DNA from: Sphingobacterium corticibacter
GTDB lineage: Bacteria; Bacteroidota; Bacteroidia; Sphingobacteriales; Sphingobacteriaceae
Direction: 5' to 3'
DNA length: 64,000 nucleotides
NCBI RefSeq assembly: GCF_003076635.1
Contig: NZ_QDKG01000006.1
Span: forward strand, 173,509 to 237,508
In this document: positions 24,470-34,081 of the stretch, piece by piece
Numbering within the stretch: position 1 is the first letter of the stretch
Layout of the letters: each line of letters opens with the position of its first letter
Position numbers and translations under genes: made by a program
The notes under the pieces: generated by a model
Database searches by the model: none
Told to the model about the DNA's origin: nothing
Seen by the model: the letters and a program-made list of their open reading frames with translations, nothing else

Positions 24470-25609
24470 ATGAAAAAGCGTATTGTCGCGAACAGAATCG
24501 TCGTGCTTTTCACGATATGTATTGGAACTGTGGGGCTGTTGATGTCCTGCGGAGCGCAAGAAGAATCAGCTCCACCACCGGCTAATCCAGATGTGGATTT
24601 CATGGAATTACACAATGGGGCAGCAAAAGTAGAAAAAAAATATCCCGGATCCATTGAAGGTACCGTCAACGTAGATATTAAAGCGCAAGTAAGCGGTTAT
24701 CTAGATCAGATTTTTGTGCAAGAGGGTAGTTACGTCCAAAAAGGACAATCCTTATTTCGTATCAAAGCTGATGTATTCAACGAGCAAGTCAATAGCAGCC
24801 GTGCGGTATACGAAGCGGCGGTAGCGGCAGAGCAAAGTGCCAAGATCGAATTAGAAAAGGTGCGTCCTTTGGTCGCTGGAAAAGTATATACCGAGCTACA
24901 ACTCGAAACTGCGGAAGCCAGCTATGCGGCTGCAAAGGCACAGGTGTCTCAAGCGCGTGCCGCATTAGGTTCTTCGGAGATCAATGCAGATTTCAGTTTA
25001 ATCAAAGCACCGGTGAGCGGTTACATCGGCCGTATTCCAAAACGCATCGGTAATTTGGTTACGCCAAACGATGCTACGCCCATGACAACCCTTTCGGAAA
25101 TCAACGATGTGAACGTCTATTTCTCGTTAACCGAAGCCGATTTTATTGAATTTGTCAATAATAGCAAAGATGATCAAGGTGTGGAAAGTGTAAAATTCAT
25201 TATGGCAGATGGTACTGCGTACGCACATGCTGGACGCGTCGAAATCGCCAGTGGAAACATCGATCGTACCACCGGTAGTATCGCTATGAAAGCCACTTTT
25301 CCGAATCCGGACAAAGTATTGCGTGCTGGTGGAGCTGGAAAAGTCGTGTTGACACGCACGCTATCCGAAGCGTTGACCATTCCAATGGCCAGTGTGCGCG
25401 ATATTCAAGATCGCTTTTTCGTATTCTCCTTAGCGGATAGCAATAAAGTACTGATGAAGCCCATCCTAATTGCGGGAAAGTCGGGTAACAATTATATTGT
25501 AAAATCCGGCTTGGAGCATGGTGAGAAAATAGCCCTAAATCGTATCGATGTGCTGCAAGAAGGTATGGTGGTACAGCCAGTGCTAGCAGCAGATACCGTT
25601 GGAAAATAA
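24470..25609 (+). CDS. RND efflux periplasmic adaptor (membrane fusion protein)
   Basis: Encodes 379 residues from ATG 24470. It is a lipoprotein (lipobox LLMS-C near residue 25) with biotinyl-lipoyl-like half-motifs flanking a helical hairpin: VNVDIKAQVSGYLDQIFVQE, a coiled coil (SSRAVYEAAVAAEQSAKIEL) and FSLIKAPVSGYIGRIPKRIG, then beta-barrel and membrane-proximal domains (LTIPMASVRDIQDRFFVFS). It is an AcrA/MexA homologue bridging the inner-membrane pump and outer-membrane channel. First gene of a three-gene operon. Confidence 0.93.
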   Translation: MKKRIVANRIVVLFTICIGTVGLLMSCGAQEESAPPPANPDVDFMELHNGAAKVEKKYPGSIEGTVNVDIKAQVSGYLDQIFVQEGSYVQKGQSLFRIKADVFNEQVNSSRAVYEAAVAAEQSAKIELEKVRPLVAGKVYTELQLETAEASYAAAKAQVSQARAALGSSEINADFSLIKAPVSGYIGRIPKRIGNLVTPNDATPMTTLSEINDVNVYFSLTEADFIEFVNNSKDDQGVESVKFIMADGTAYAHAGRVEIASGNIDRTTGSIAMKATFPNPDKVLRAGGAGKVVLTRTLSEALTIPMASVRDIQDRFFVFSLADSNKVLMKPILIAGKSGNNYIVKSGLEHGEKIALNRIDVLQEGMVVQPVLAADTVGK

Positions 25610-25643
25610 TATTCAAAACATAGTATAAAAACAAACAGTATCC

Positions 25644-28600
25644 ATGATACGAGGAATAATAGACCGGCCCGTGTTGGCCACGGTCATATCAGTAATATTC
25701 GTAATTCTGGGTGTGATTGGTTTGCTGCGTTTGCCGCAAACCCGATTCCCAGATATCGCACCGCCTACCGTACAGGTATCAGGTAGTTATCCTGGCGGTA
25801 ATAGTGAGACCGTACTGCGCTCGGTCGTAACACCACTTGAGGAGCAAATCAACGGAGTAGAGAATATGGAATATATTAGCTCTACGGCCAGTAACGATGG
25901 TACCTTCTCCGTGCGTGTGGTATTTAAACAAGGTGTAGATCCAGATCAGGCCGCTGTAAACGTGCAAAACCGTGTGCAGCAAGCAACGCCGATCTTGCCA
26001 CAAGAGGTAATCCGCATGGGATTGACCACCTCCAAACAGCAAAATAGTATGATTATGATCTTCAGTGTGTACACCGAAGATAATGATCGATACGATGAGT
26101 TGTTTTTGCAGAATTATGCCAATATCAACCTGATTCCACAAATTAAACGGGTACCAGGAGTAGGGCAGGCACAAGTATTTGGTGCCAAAGATTACTCCAT
26201 GCGTGTTTGGCTAAACCCGCAGAAGATGTTTAGCTATAATCTCGTGCCAGAAGATGTAACAGCTGCTATTTCTAGGCAAAGTTTGGAGTCGGCACCCGGC
26301 AAGCTCGGAGAAGAATCGGACGCAGCATTAGAATATGTGATTCGTTATAAGGGTAAAAAAACGCAACCTGAGGAATACGAGAATATCATCGTGAAACGCA
26401 ATGGTACCGACTTGGTACGATTGAAAGACGTAGCTCGTGTCGAATTTGGATCCATCAGTTACAGTGGTGACAACCGATTCAATGGTAAGAATGGTGTGAC
26501 CATCGCTATCTTGCAAACTTCGGGATCCAATGCCAACGAGATTGAGATTGGTGTGCGTGAGGAATTGGCTAATGCAGCCAAACGATTCCCTCCGGGAATC
26601 AAACAAAGTACTTTGATGAGTACCAAAGATCGCTTGGATGAAGCAACTGGACAGGTAAAATCTACGCTGATTGAAGCTTTCTTATTAGTATTCGTCGTTG
26701 TGTTCCTGTTCTTGCAAGATTGGAGATCCACCATCATTCCGGCTATTGCCGTTCCGGTGGCGATTGTAGGTACGTTCTTCTTTTTGCTAGCCTTCGGTTT
26801 CACGATCAACATCCTGACCTTGTTTGCACTCGTGCTCGCTATTGGTATCGTGGTCGATGATGCCATTGTGGTGGTGGAAGCAGTGCACGGTAAGCTCGAA
26901 AGTTCTAAGATGAATGCGCGGGAAGCTACGCACAGCGCGATGAGTGAAATCACAGGCGCGGTTATTTCCATTACCTTGGTCATGTCGGCGGTATTTATAC
27001 CGATTGGTTTCATGACTGGATCATCAGGTATTTTCTACAAACAGTTTGCCTATACACTAGCGATCGCGATTATTATCTCAGCAATCAATGCCTTGACGTT
27101 GACACCAGCATTGTGCGCTTTATTGTTGAAAAACGAACATCATGGCGAAAAGGCCGGCGAGAAAAAAGGATTCGGAGCACGTTTCTTCACGGCTTTCAAT
27201 AGCAGCTTCAATCACATGACGAACCGCTATATCGTGGGTGTAAAATTCTTAGCCAAGAAAAAATGGTTAGCTACGGGATTGATCGCAATCATTACGGCAG
27301 GAGCGATCTATATCATGAACAGTACATCACGCAGTTTTGTGCCGATGGAGGATGACAATTTCATTGTCTATAGTTTGAGTATGCCTCCAGGAACGGCGCT
27401 AGATCGTACGACGGCGGTTGCTGAAAAAATCAACACTTTGTTGATGGACATGGAAGCGGTAGAAAGTAACTCGGGAATCACCGGTTTCAACATCCTGAGT
27501 AATAGTGCCGGACCTGCGTACGCCATGGGTTTCATTAAGCTGAAACAGAAAAAAGATCGGGGTGAAATCAATGATATCGATGAGATCTTAGGGATCATTT
27601 CCCAGAAATTTGCCGGTGTGAAAGAAGGAACTATTATGGCTTTCCGTTCGCCGCCAGTAGATGGTTATGGTATGACTTCTGGTGCGGAATTGGTCTTGCA
27701 AGATCGGATGGGAAATAATCCAACTTCATTGAAAGCAAGAGCTGATGAAGTGATCGGGCAGATTATGCAACGACCGGGGGTGCAATATGCATACACGATG
27801 TTTAGAGCAGATTTCCCACAATTTGAATTGGAGGTCGATGAAGAAAAGGCGGCTCAGATTGGCGTAGATGTCAGTACTATGTTGGGTACAATACAAACGT
27901 ATTTTGCCGGAGATCAGTCGTTGAACTTCACACGCTTTGGTAAGTTTTACCGCGTGAACATTAAAGCTGACGGTATTTTCAGAACAGATGAAGAAGCGTT
28001 CAATGAAATCTTCGTTCGTAACGATGCGGGAGAGATGGTGCCTGTAAAATCACTGGTTACCTTGAATAAGGTATACGGGCCAGAATCGGTGAACCGCTAT
28101 AACTTGTACAATTCGGTCACGATCAACGTGGTCGCCAATCCGGGCACGAGTAATGGTGCCATCATGGATGATTTGGAGCAAAATGTCTTGAGCAAATTGC
28201 CGGGCGATTATAGCTTTGAGTGGACAGGTCTGAGTTTGGAAGAAAAATCAGCCGGCAGTCAGACCTTAGTGATCTTGATGCTGAGTATCCTGTTCGTATA
28301 CTTTTTGCTATCCGCTCAGTACGAAAGTTATTTGTTGCCTTTGGCGGTATTGCTTTCCATTCCAACCGGTATTTTAGGTGCTTTCTTGGGCATACGAGCG
28401 ATTGGCTTGGACAATAATATCTATGTGCAGGTTGGTCTGATTATGTTGATCGGTTTGCTAGCCAAAAATGCGATTTTGATTGTCGAATTTGCGGTACAAC
28501 GCCGTAAAGCTGGACTTTCTATTTTGGAGGCCGCATTGGACGGATCCAGAGCACGTCTTCGTCCAATTATCATGACGTCACTTGCTTTTATTGCAGGTAT

Positions 28601-28790
28601 GATTCCGTTGATGTTGGCTACGGGTGGTTCGGCTGCTGGAAATAAATCGATCAGTACGGGCGCAGCAATGGGGATGTTGAGCGGTGTGGTATTAGGGGTT
28701 TTTGTAATCCCGATATTGTACATCTTCTTCCAATACTTGCAAGAGTTGGTTTCTGGTAAACCTAAACAAGTTACACCTACAAAAGATTAA
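25644..28790 (+). CDS. RND multidrug efflux permease (AcrB/HAE1 family)
   Basis: Inner-membrane proton-driven pump of 1048 residues, the standard AcrB length. It begins MIRGIIDRPVLATVISVIFV. The family blocks are visible: FPDIAPPTVQVSGSYPGG, NVQNRVQQATPILPQEV, and in TM4 LVLAIGIVVDDAIVVVEAVH with the proton-relay Asp pair. The second half repeats the fold (LLAKNAILIVEFAVQRRKAG, PIIMTSLAFIAGMIPLMLA). Substrates cannot be predicted beyond hydrophobic or amphipathic compounds. The stop codon overlaps the start of the outer-membrane factor gene (TAATG). Confidence 0.95.
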   Translation: MIRGIIDRPVLATVISVIFVILGVIGLLRLPQTRFPDIAPPTVQVSGSYPGGNSETVLRSVVTPLEEQINGVENMEYISSTASNDGTFSVRVVFKQGVDPDQAAVNVQNRVQQATPILPQEVIRMGLTTSKQQNSMIMIFSVYTEDNDRYDELFLQNYANINLIPQIKRVPGVGQAQVFGAKDYSMRVWLNPQKMFSYNLVPEDVTAAISRQSLESAPGKLGEESDAALEYVIRYKGKKTQPEEYENIIVKRNGTDLVRLKDVARVEFGSISYSGDNRFNGKNGVTIAILQTSGSNANEIEIGVREELANAAKRFPPGIKQSTLMSTKDRLDEATGQVKSTLIEAFLLVFVVVFLFLQDWRSTIIPAIAVPVAIVGTFFFLLAFGFTINILTLFALVLAIGIVVDDAIVVVEAVHGKLESSKMNAREATHSAMSEITGAVISITLVMSAVFIPIGFMTGSSGIFYKQFAYTLAIAIIISAINALTLTPALCALLLKNEHHGEKAGEKKGFGARFFTAFNSSFNHMTNRYIVGVKFLAKKKWLATGLIAIITAGAIYIMNSTSRSFVPMEDDNFIVYSLSMPPGTALDRTTAVAEKINTLLMDMEAVESNSGITGFNILSNSAGPAYAMGFIKLKQKKDRGEINDIDEILGIISQKFAGVKEGTIMAFRSPPVDGYGMTSGAELVLQDRMGNNPTSLKARADEVIGQIMQRPGVQYAYTMFRADFPQFELEVDEEKAAQIGVDVSTMLGTIQTYFAGDQSLNFTRFGKFYRVNIKADGIFRTDEEAFNEIFVRNDAGEMVPVKSLVTLNKVYGPESVNRYNLYNSVTINVVANPGTSNGAIMDDLEQNVLSKLPGDYSFEWTGLSLEEKSAGSQTLVILMLSILFVYFLLSAQYESYLLPLAVLLSIPTGILGAFLGIRAIGLDNNIYVQVGLIMLIGLLAKNAILIVEFAVQRRKAGLSILEAALDGSRARLRPIIMTSLAFIAGMIPLMLATGGSAAGNKSISTGAAMGMLSGVVLGVFVIPILYIFFQYLQELVSGKPKQVTPTKD

Positions 28791-30208
28791 TGATGAAAGA
28801 GATGACAAAACATGTTCTTTCTGTCATGGGGATAGCCTTAGTGCTAACCTCATGTCAGGTAGGGCGCAAATATGCAAGGCCGGAAGTGGACTTGCCAGAT
28901 ACCTATAGAAATGAGATTACGGGAGTGACGGCCGATAGCGTTTTATTACCGTTGCATACGTTTTTTAAGGATGAGATACTCTTATCCTTAATTGATAAAG
29001 CATTAGCCCATAATAACGACATTACGGTGGCTAAGTTATCTATGGATCAGTTGGAGTTGACGTACAAACAAGCCAAACTGGGGTTATTGCCGACGCTGGA
29101 TCTGTCCGTTGGCGCGAACCGCATGTGGCTATCACGCAATTCCCTGAATGGTTCTTTGAGTGAGCAATTCTTGGGCACGCCATATATGGACGATTATACG
29201 GCTACGCTGACCTTATCTTGGGAAGCCGATATCTGGGGCAAAGTTAAGATGCAACGCGAAGGTGCTTGGGCTCGGTATTTTGCGGAGAAAGAGAATATGA
29301 ATGCGCTGAAAACCCGCATTGTTGCGCAAGTAGCACAGGCTTATTATTCGCTCATCACGTTAGACGAGCAGCTGAAAGTCGCACAGCGTAATGTGGCTTT
29401 GGGTGACAGTACTTTGGATATGATTCGATTGCAATATGAATCTTCGATGATTAGTTCATTGGCTTTGGATCAGGCAGAAGCACAAAAGAAAACTGCAGAA
29501 TTGTTGATTCCTCTGGCCAAGCAGAATATTGCCGTACAGGAGAATGCCTTGAATATCCTTTGCGGAAGCTTTCCATCTGCTTTGGAGCGCGCTGGTAGTT
29601 TAAACGAAGCTATGCCAAAAGAATTTTTTGATACGGGCGTACCAGCCATGTTGTTGAGTAGACGACCAGATGTAAAAGCAGCAGAGTATGCAGTGGTGAG
29701 CGCGAATGCGCAAACAGGCTTATCGAAAGCTGCCATGTACCCAACGTTAAGTCTGACACCTTCAATCGGGGTGAATTCCTTTCAATTCAATAGCTGGTTT
29801 GATATTCCAGGTTCTGTGGTGAAAAGTGTTGCCGGAAATATTACGCAACCAATTTTTCGGAAGAAAGAGTTGAAAACGGCCTATGAGATAGCGCAGATTG
29901 AGCAGGAAAAAGCAGCTGTCCAATTTCGTCAATCTTTGTTGACCGCAGTAGGCGAGGTGTCTGATGCTTTGGCCATGTCCTCTCATGCTGACGAGCGATT
30001 GAAGTTGGTCGAAGCGAAGAAAGATCATTTGACCAAAGCTACGAACGACGCCTTGCTATTGTACCGAAGCAGTATGGCGACGTACTTAGAAGTAATCACG
30101 GCGCAAAACAACGCTTTGGAAAATGAACTGGAAGCGATTAATATCAAACGTGAGAAGTTACAAGCCGTTACCGATTTGTATCGTGCACTTGGCGGTGGTG
30201 TAGAGTAA
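28790..30208 (+). CDS. Outer-membrane efflux channel (NodT/OprM family lipoprotein)
   Basis: TolC-like channel subunit of 472 residues completing the tripartite pump. The lipoprotein signal ends at VLTS-C (SCQVGRKYARPEVDLPDTYR is the typical OprM-family N-terminus). Two outer-membrane-factor repeats follow, with DYTATLTLSWEADIWGKVK, LLSRRPDVKAAEYAVVSANA and QALLLYRSSMATYLEVITAQ-like strands and helices. ATG 28790 overlaps the permease stop; a second ATG at 28793 is equally possible. A terminator at 30213 closes the operon. Confidence 0.93.
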   Translation: MMKEMTKHVLSVMGIALVLTSCQVGRKYARPEVDLPDTYRNEITGVTADSVLLPLHTFFKDEILLSLIDKALAHNNDITVAKLSMDQLELTYKQAKLGLLPTLDLSVGANRMWLSRNSLNGSLSEQFLGTPYMDDYTATLTLSWEADIWGKVKMQREGAWARYFAEKENMNALKTRIVAQVAQAYYSLITLDEQLKVAQRNVALGDSTLDMIRLQYESSMISSLALDQAEAQKKTAELLIPLAKQNIAVQENALNILCGSFPSALERAGSLNEAMPKEFFDTGVPAMLLSRRPDVKAAEYAVVSANAQTGLSKAAMYPTLSLTPSIGVNSFQFNSWFDIPGSVVKSVAGNITQPIFRKKELKTAYEIAQIEQEKAAVQFRQSLLTAVGEVSDALAMSSHADERLKLVEAKKDHLTKATNDALLLYRSSMATYLEVITAQNNALENELEAINIKREKLQAVTDLYRALGGGVE

Positions 30209-30212
30209 TCGA

Positions 30213-30250
30213 CCATGCTGGCATGCAAGTGCGTGCCAGCATGGATTTTT
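30213..30250 (+). terminator. Terminator of the RND efflux operon
   Basis: CCATGCTGGCA (30213-30223) pairs with TGCCAGCATGG (30234-30244), followed by ATTTTTG. It begins five bases after the channel gene's stop. Confidence 0.88.
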
Positions 30251-30294
30251 GAAATATTAGGATTATCTTTATACAACCAGAAAGAGATAAGGAT

Positions 30295-31173
30295 ATGTCT
30301 AATATTGATTTTATACTTGAAGAAAAAGCGGCCGATATTGGCAATTTTCTAGTGGGAAGACTTTTACCATTCCGCCAGAAAAGATCCATCGGTCCTTTTG
30401 TATTTATAGACCACATGGGGCCAGCTTGCTTGGCAGATCACGAAAACCTAGATGTTGGTCCGCATCCGCATATCGGACTTTCTACTTTAACGTATTTATT
30501 TGACGGTGCCATCTTTCACCGCGACAGCATTGGAACGGCGATGGAAATTACGCCAGGCGCTGTGAACTGGATGACGGCTGGTAAAGGCGTCGTGCATTCA
30601 GAACGTACGCCTGAGCATTTGCGTACGCGGGATAAGTATATGCATGGATTGCAAATTTGGGTGGCTTTGCCCAAAGAATTGGAATTTATGGATCCCGAAT
30701 TTCATCACACGGAAGCAAAGGATATTCCGGCTTGGGAAGATGAGAACGCTAATTATAAGCTAATCGCTGGTGAAGCATTTGGCCGAAAATCGCCAGTTCC
30801 AGTGTACAGCAGATTGTATATGCTGGAGATCAAAGCCAAACACGATGCGGTAATTGATATTCGTGGAGAATTGTATGGCGAGAGCGGTTTGTATATCCTA
30901 GAAGGGGAGATTAAAAGTGGAGAACATGCTTATGGTCCAAAACAGATCTTGATTACGAAAGATGCGCACCTGTGTACCTTTGAGATTACGGCAGGGACTA
31001 CCGTATATATTTTCGGGGGCGAACCTTTTCCGGAAGAACGCTTTATCTCGTGGAATTTCGTCGCGACGAGCAAAGAGATTTTGGATCAAGCAAAACAAGA
31101 TTGGGTCGAGCGCAAATTCCCGAAAGTACCCGACGATGACGGGTATGTGCCGTTGCCCGCTCCGCGAGTGTAG
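30295..31173 (+). CDS. Pirin family protein
   Basis: Bicupin protein of 292 residues. The iron ligands are visible: VGPHPHIGLSTLTYLF supplies two His, and GVVHSERTPEH a His and Glu. The N-terminal cupin motif (FLVGRLLPFRQKRSIGPFVF) is typical, and the C-terminal part has FEITAGTTVYIFGGEPFPEE. Pirins act as redox-sensitive regulators or quercetinases; which applies here is unclear. The gene is complete. Its 3' 200 bases reappear in decayed form at 38386-38590, on the far side of the accessory island. A sulfurtransferase tail follows convergently after 24 bases. Confidence 0.93.
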   Translation: MSNIDFILEEKAADIGNFLVGRLLPFRQKRSIGPFVFIDHMGPACLADHENLDVGPHPHIGLSTLTYLFDGAIFHRDSIGTAMEITPGAVNWMTAGKGVVHSERTPEHLRTRDKYMHGLQIWVALPKELEFMDPEFHHTEAKDIPAWEDENANYKLIAGEAFGRKSPVPVYSRLYMLEIKAKHDAVIDIRGELYGESGLYILEGEIKSGEHAYGPKQILITKDAHLCTFEITAGTTVYIFGGEPFPEERFISWNFVATSKEILDQAKQDWVERKFPKVPDDDGYVPLPAPRV

Positions 31174-31197
31174 GGATTGCTACGCTTGCAAAGAGCT

Positions 31198-31275
31198 TAA
31201 CCCTTCTCAATAGGCAGCTTTTCATCTGCTCCCCATTCAGACCAAGATCCATCGTAGATGGATAGGTTTTCGTGT
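31198..31275 (-). pseudogene. Sulfurtransferase C-terminal fragment
   Basis: Read on the minus strand, this gives NLSIYDGSWSEWGADEKLPI then EKG and a stop, nearly the same as the last 23 residues of the intact sulfurtransferase at 39811 (which ends NLSIYDGSWSEWGADENVPI, EKG). Homology stops upstream at about 31275, where the AT-rich island begins. The DNA has scattered substitutions relative to 39811-39880, so it is a diverged rather than recent copy. It marks the left junction of the island. Confidence 0.85.
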
Positions 31276-31301
31276 CTAATATCGAATGTTTAAATATCAA
31301 C

Positions 31302-31787
31302 TTATGGATTTGAAATACTTGTCAAGATTTTTGAAAAAAAAGTTTTTTCTTTCCTATCAATAAATAAATAGCCTGATGATTTCTCTTTTAATGGAGATGA
31401 ATAATGTGCGGTAACATAGAAAATTGAGACCTTACTAGTTTTGTAAATAATGGAGTCTACTTTTCCGAGTAAGGTATATACTTTGATGTCGTTGGTGTTT
31501 TTAAATTTATATTCAAAGTTTGTATTGTTTTCGATCTTACTATCCTTTATATTCGAAACAACAATACTAAAATTCATAAGATTCTTACTTTGATCATCAA
31601 TGAAAATACGATCGACATGTCCAGTTAATTTCACTATATCAGTAGCGCTGTAGTGATTCAACAGAAAAAAGAAAATCGTTAGTATTATCAATACGATGAA
31701 GTTACCCTTTGTAACTACACCATGGGGAGTTTTTTTTAATAGTGTGGACATTTCCTCACTTCTTATTTCATACTTAGTGTCTGACAT
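31302..31787 (-). CDS. Miniature HlyD-like membrane fusion protein
   Basis: Encodes 161 residues. The N-terminus (YEIRSEEMSTLLKKTPHGVV, then a membrane helix IVLIILTIFFFLL at ~30-45) resembles the start of Bacteroidota HlyD proteins that partner C39 exporters (ELRSEEVQxILxxxPxW pattern). The C-terminus (SSGYLFIDRKEKTFFSKILT) resembles their ending. The coiled-coil hairpin and lipoyl domains that normally make up ~250 residues in between are missing. It is the last gene of the island, five bases after the exporter stop, so it is probably a reduced adaptor for that exporter (inference). Decay cannot be excluded, but the frame is intact. Confidence 0.6.
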   Translation of the reverse strand: MSDTKYEIRSEEMSTLLKKTPHGVVTKGNFIVLIILTIFFFLLNHYSATDIVKLTGHVDRIFIDDQSKNLMNFSIVVSNIKDSKIENNTNFEYKFKNTNDIKVYTLLGKVDSIIYKTSKVSIFYVTAHYSSPLKEKSSGYLFIDRKEKTFFSKILTSISNP

Positions 31788-31792
31788 CGTAT

Positions 31793-33982
31793 TTAGCTCC
31801 CTAATTCGAGTTGGTTTTTTACAAGTTCATAATAGTTGCCCTTTAATTTTGATAAAGTTAGATGATCACCTATTTCCACGATTTCGCCATCTTTCAAAAC
31901 AATAATTTGGTCTGCATTTTTAACTGTACTAAGTCGATGAGCAATGATTACCACTGTTTTTTTTCTAAAAAAGGTATCGAGTTTATTAATTATCTGACGT
32001 TCGTTATTAGCATCTAGACTACTCGTCGCTTCATCAAAAAACAAGTATGTCGGATCTTTATAAACAGATCTAGCAATAAGGATACGTTGCTTCTGTCCGC
32101 CGCTAAGTCCCACCCCAGAAGAGCCAATTTTTGTCGTAAATCCGAGTGGTAGTCGATTTATAAATTCAGATAAATTGGCAATTTTTATGGCATTTTCCAT
32201 TTTCTCTTCGTCGATAGGCAGCCCATCAACTGCTATATTTCTAGTGATCGTGTCAAAAAAAATAAAACCATCTTGCATAACTGTTCCACATGCACTTCGC
32301 CAGAGTTTTGGGGAAATTCGTTTTAAGTTTGTCTTACCGATCATAACATTTCCACTTATTGGTTCATAGAATCCTAAAAGTAATTTTAACAATGTTGATT
32401 TACCGCTTCCACTTGTTCCTACTATTGCAGTTACTTTACCTTTTGGAATTCGAACGGTGATATTATTCAACACCTTTGGAGAATCGGGGCCATTATAATG
32501 AAATGATACATTTTCAATATTTAGATCTTGGTGCTCAACTTGATCAATTCGATGATCGATCTCCTTATTATCCTCCTCTCCCTTTTTATGGTGGACTTCT
32601 AAGAGTCTATTCATACTTAGCTTGGCATCCTGAAACCCTTGTATAAACGAGATCAATTGAGAAATAGGTCCATTGGTTTGACCGATGATATAAGATATAC
32701 TCAATAAAGTGCCAAGTGAAAGATTTCCTTCTAATACTTGTGTAGCGGCAAGAAATGAGATTATAATATTCTTGAAGGAAGTTAAAAAGTTAAATCCAGT
32801 GGATTGCCATTGCTCCAAAGCTAAAGTTGATATATTAAGTTTGAAGAATTTTATTTGAAGCCTTTCCCACTCCCATCTTTTTGCAATCTCACTTCCATAT
32901 AATTTGACTTCTTGCATGCCAACAATCATTTCATAAAGTTTATCTTGATTATCACGATTTCTAGCGAATCGTTTATAATCTAGTCGTTTTCGTCTTTTTT
33001 GAAAGAGGAATACCCACAATACTCCGAGTAAAGTCAATATAAAAAAGGTCGCAAATATGGTTATGTTAAAAAAAGCCAGTATACTAGAGAATATGATAAT
33101 GTTTAAAACTGAAAATATGGTTGAAATGGCTGTTCCCGTCAAAAATGAGTCTATACGATGATGATCGTTTATGCGTTGTGAGAGATCTCCCACCGCCTTT
33201 GTATCAAAGAAATGGATCGGAAGTTTAAGTAGTTGAATTAGAAAATCAGAAATAATATTAAGGCTAATTCTAGTGTTTACATGAAGGAGTAACCAACCCC
33301 TAATCAACTCAATTAATGTACTTCCGATGAAAAGTGCAAATTGAGATATTAAGATCAGATAAAGTATAGAAATGTTATTTTTATTCAAACCTTCATCAAT
33401 CAATATTTTTGTTGTAAAAGGTAGAATCAATGAAATTATGCTGGCAATGATCATCCCGAAAATCAGTTGGATAATACTGCGTCTATACGGTTTTATATAC
33501 CTTAATAGAAATTTGTAAGGTTTAAACTCATCTGTATTTTTATGTGGGGCATTGAGAGAATGTGTTGGTTCCAGTAACAGAACAGTACCTCTCATATCTG
33601 CTGTAGAGACCCAAGATCTCTTGAATGTTTCTAAATCTATTTTCACAATGCCATGGGCTGGATCTGCAATCCTAAAATATTTCTTTTTTTGTATTTCATA
33701 CAACACGATGAAATGATCTTGATTCCAATGTAGAATTGCTGGAAGAGGGCAATCGTTGACTAGCGTCTCTATATCGATATAAGCCATAAAAGTTCTGAAG
33801 CCAATATCTTCAGCTGCTTTACTTATATTTAGTAAACTTACTCCATCTTTACCTATATAGCACTTCTCTCTGAGGTATTCGAGGGGAACATCACTGCCAT
33901 GATGACGACATATCATCTTCAAACATGCAGGTCCGCAATCCGCTAAATCGTGCTGATTGTAAAAGAAATATTTTTTGAACAT
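31793..33982 (-). CDS. Peptidase-containing ABC exporter (C39-TM-NBD)
   Basis: Encodes 729 residues: an N-terminal C39 peptidase (Gln10, Cys16 in QHDLADCGPACLKMICRHHG, His90 in WNQDHFIVLY, Asp107 in RIADPAHG), six membrane helices at ~165-440, and an ATPase domain with Walker A VGTSGSGKSTLLKLL, signature LSGGQKQR, Walker B YLFFDEATSSLD and H-loop IIAHRLSTV. All catalytic residues are present. Such exporters cut after a double glycine and export the core peptide. The obvious substrate is the precursor at 35489. It is 99 bases downstream of the radical SAM gene. Confidence 0.95.
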   Translation of the reverse strand: MFKKYFFYNQHDLADCGPACLKMICRHHGSDVPLEYLREKCYIGKDGVSLLNISKAAEDIGFRTFMAYIDIETLVNDCPLPAILHWNQDHFIVLYEIQKKKYFRIADPAHGIVKIDLETFKRSWVSTADMRGTVLLLEPTHSLNAPHKNTDEFKPYKFLLRYIKPYRRSIIQLIFGMIIASIISLILPFTTKILIDEGLNKNNISILYLILISQFALFIGSTLIELIRGWLLLHVNTRISLNIISDFLIQLLKLPIHFFDTKAVGDLSQRINDHHRIDSFLTGTAISTIFSVLNIIIFSSILAFFNITIFATFFILTLLGVLWVFLFQKRRKRLDYKRFARNRDNQDKLYEMIVGMQEVKLYGSEIAKRWEWERLQIKFFKLNISTLALEQWQSTGFNFLTSFKNIIISFLAATQVLEGNLSLGTLLSISYIIGQTNGPISQLISFIQGFQDAKLSMNRLLEVHHKKGEEDNKEIDHRIDQVEHQDLNIENVSFHYNGPDSPKVLNNITVRIPKGKVTAIVGTSGSGKSTLLKLLLGFYEPISGNVMIGKTNLKRISPKLWRSACGTVMQDGFIFFDTITRNIAVDGLPIDEEKMENAIKIANLSEFINRLPLGFTTKIGSSGVGLSGGQKQRILIARSVYKDPTYLFFDEATSSLDANNERQIINKLDTFFRKKTVVIIAHRLSTVKNADQIIVLKDGEIVEIGDHLTLSKLKGNYYELVKNQLELGS

Positions 33983-34081
33983 ACTAATAGAATCTACGTC
34001 CTAGATTAGCTATCACGTCGTTTTATAAATTTTTAAAAGGTGAAATTTAGATAAGTTATTTAGCTAATAGCAGAGATTGCT

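Noticed and set aside
26459..27013. A long antisense frame (184 codons) inside the RND permease gene
   Set aside because: The plus-strand permease is unmistakable. Antisense open frames are common in this codon usage and this one shows no protein features.
31043..31300. An 85-codon minus-strand frame overlapping the pirin 3' end
   Set aside because: It is antisense to pirin and out of frame with the sulfurtransferase fragment, which itself reads in another frame.
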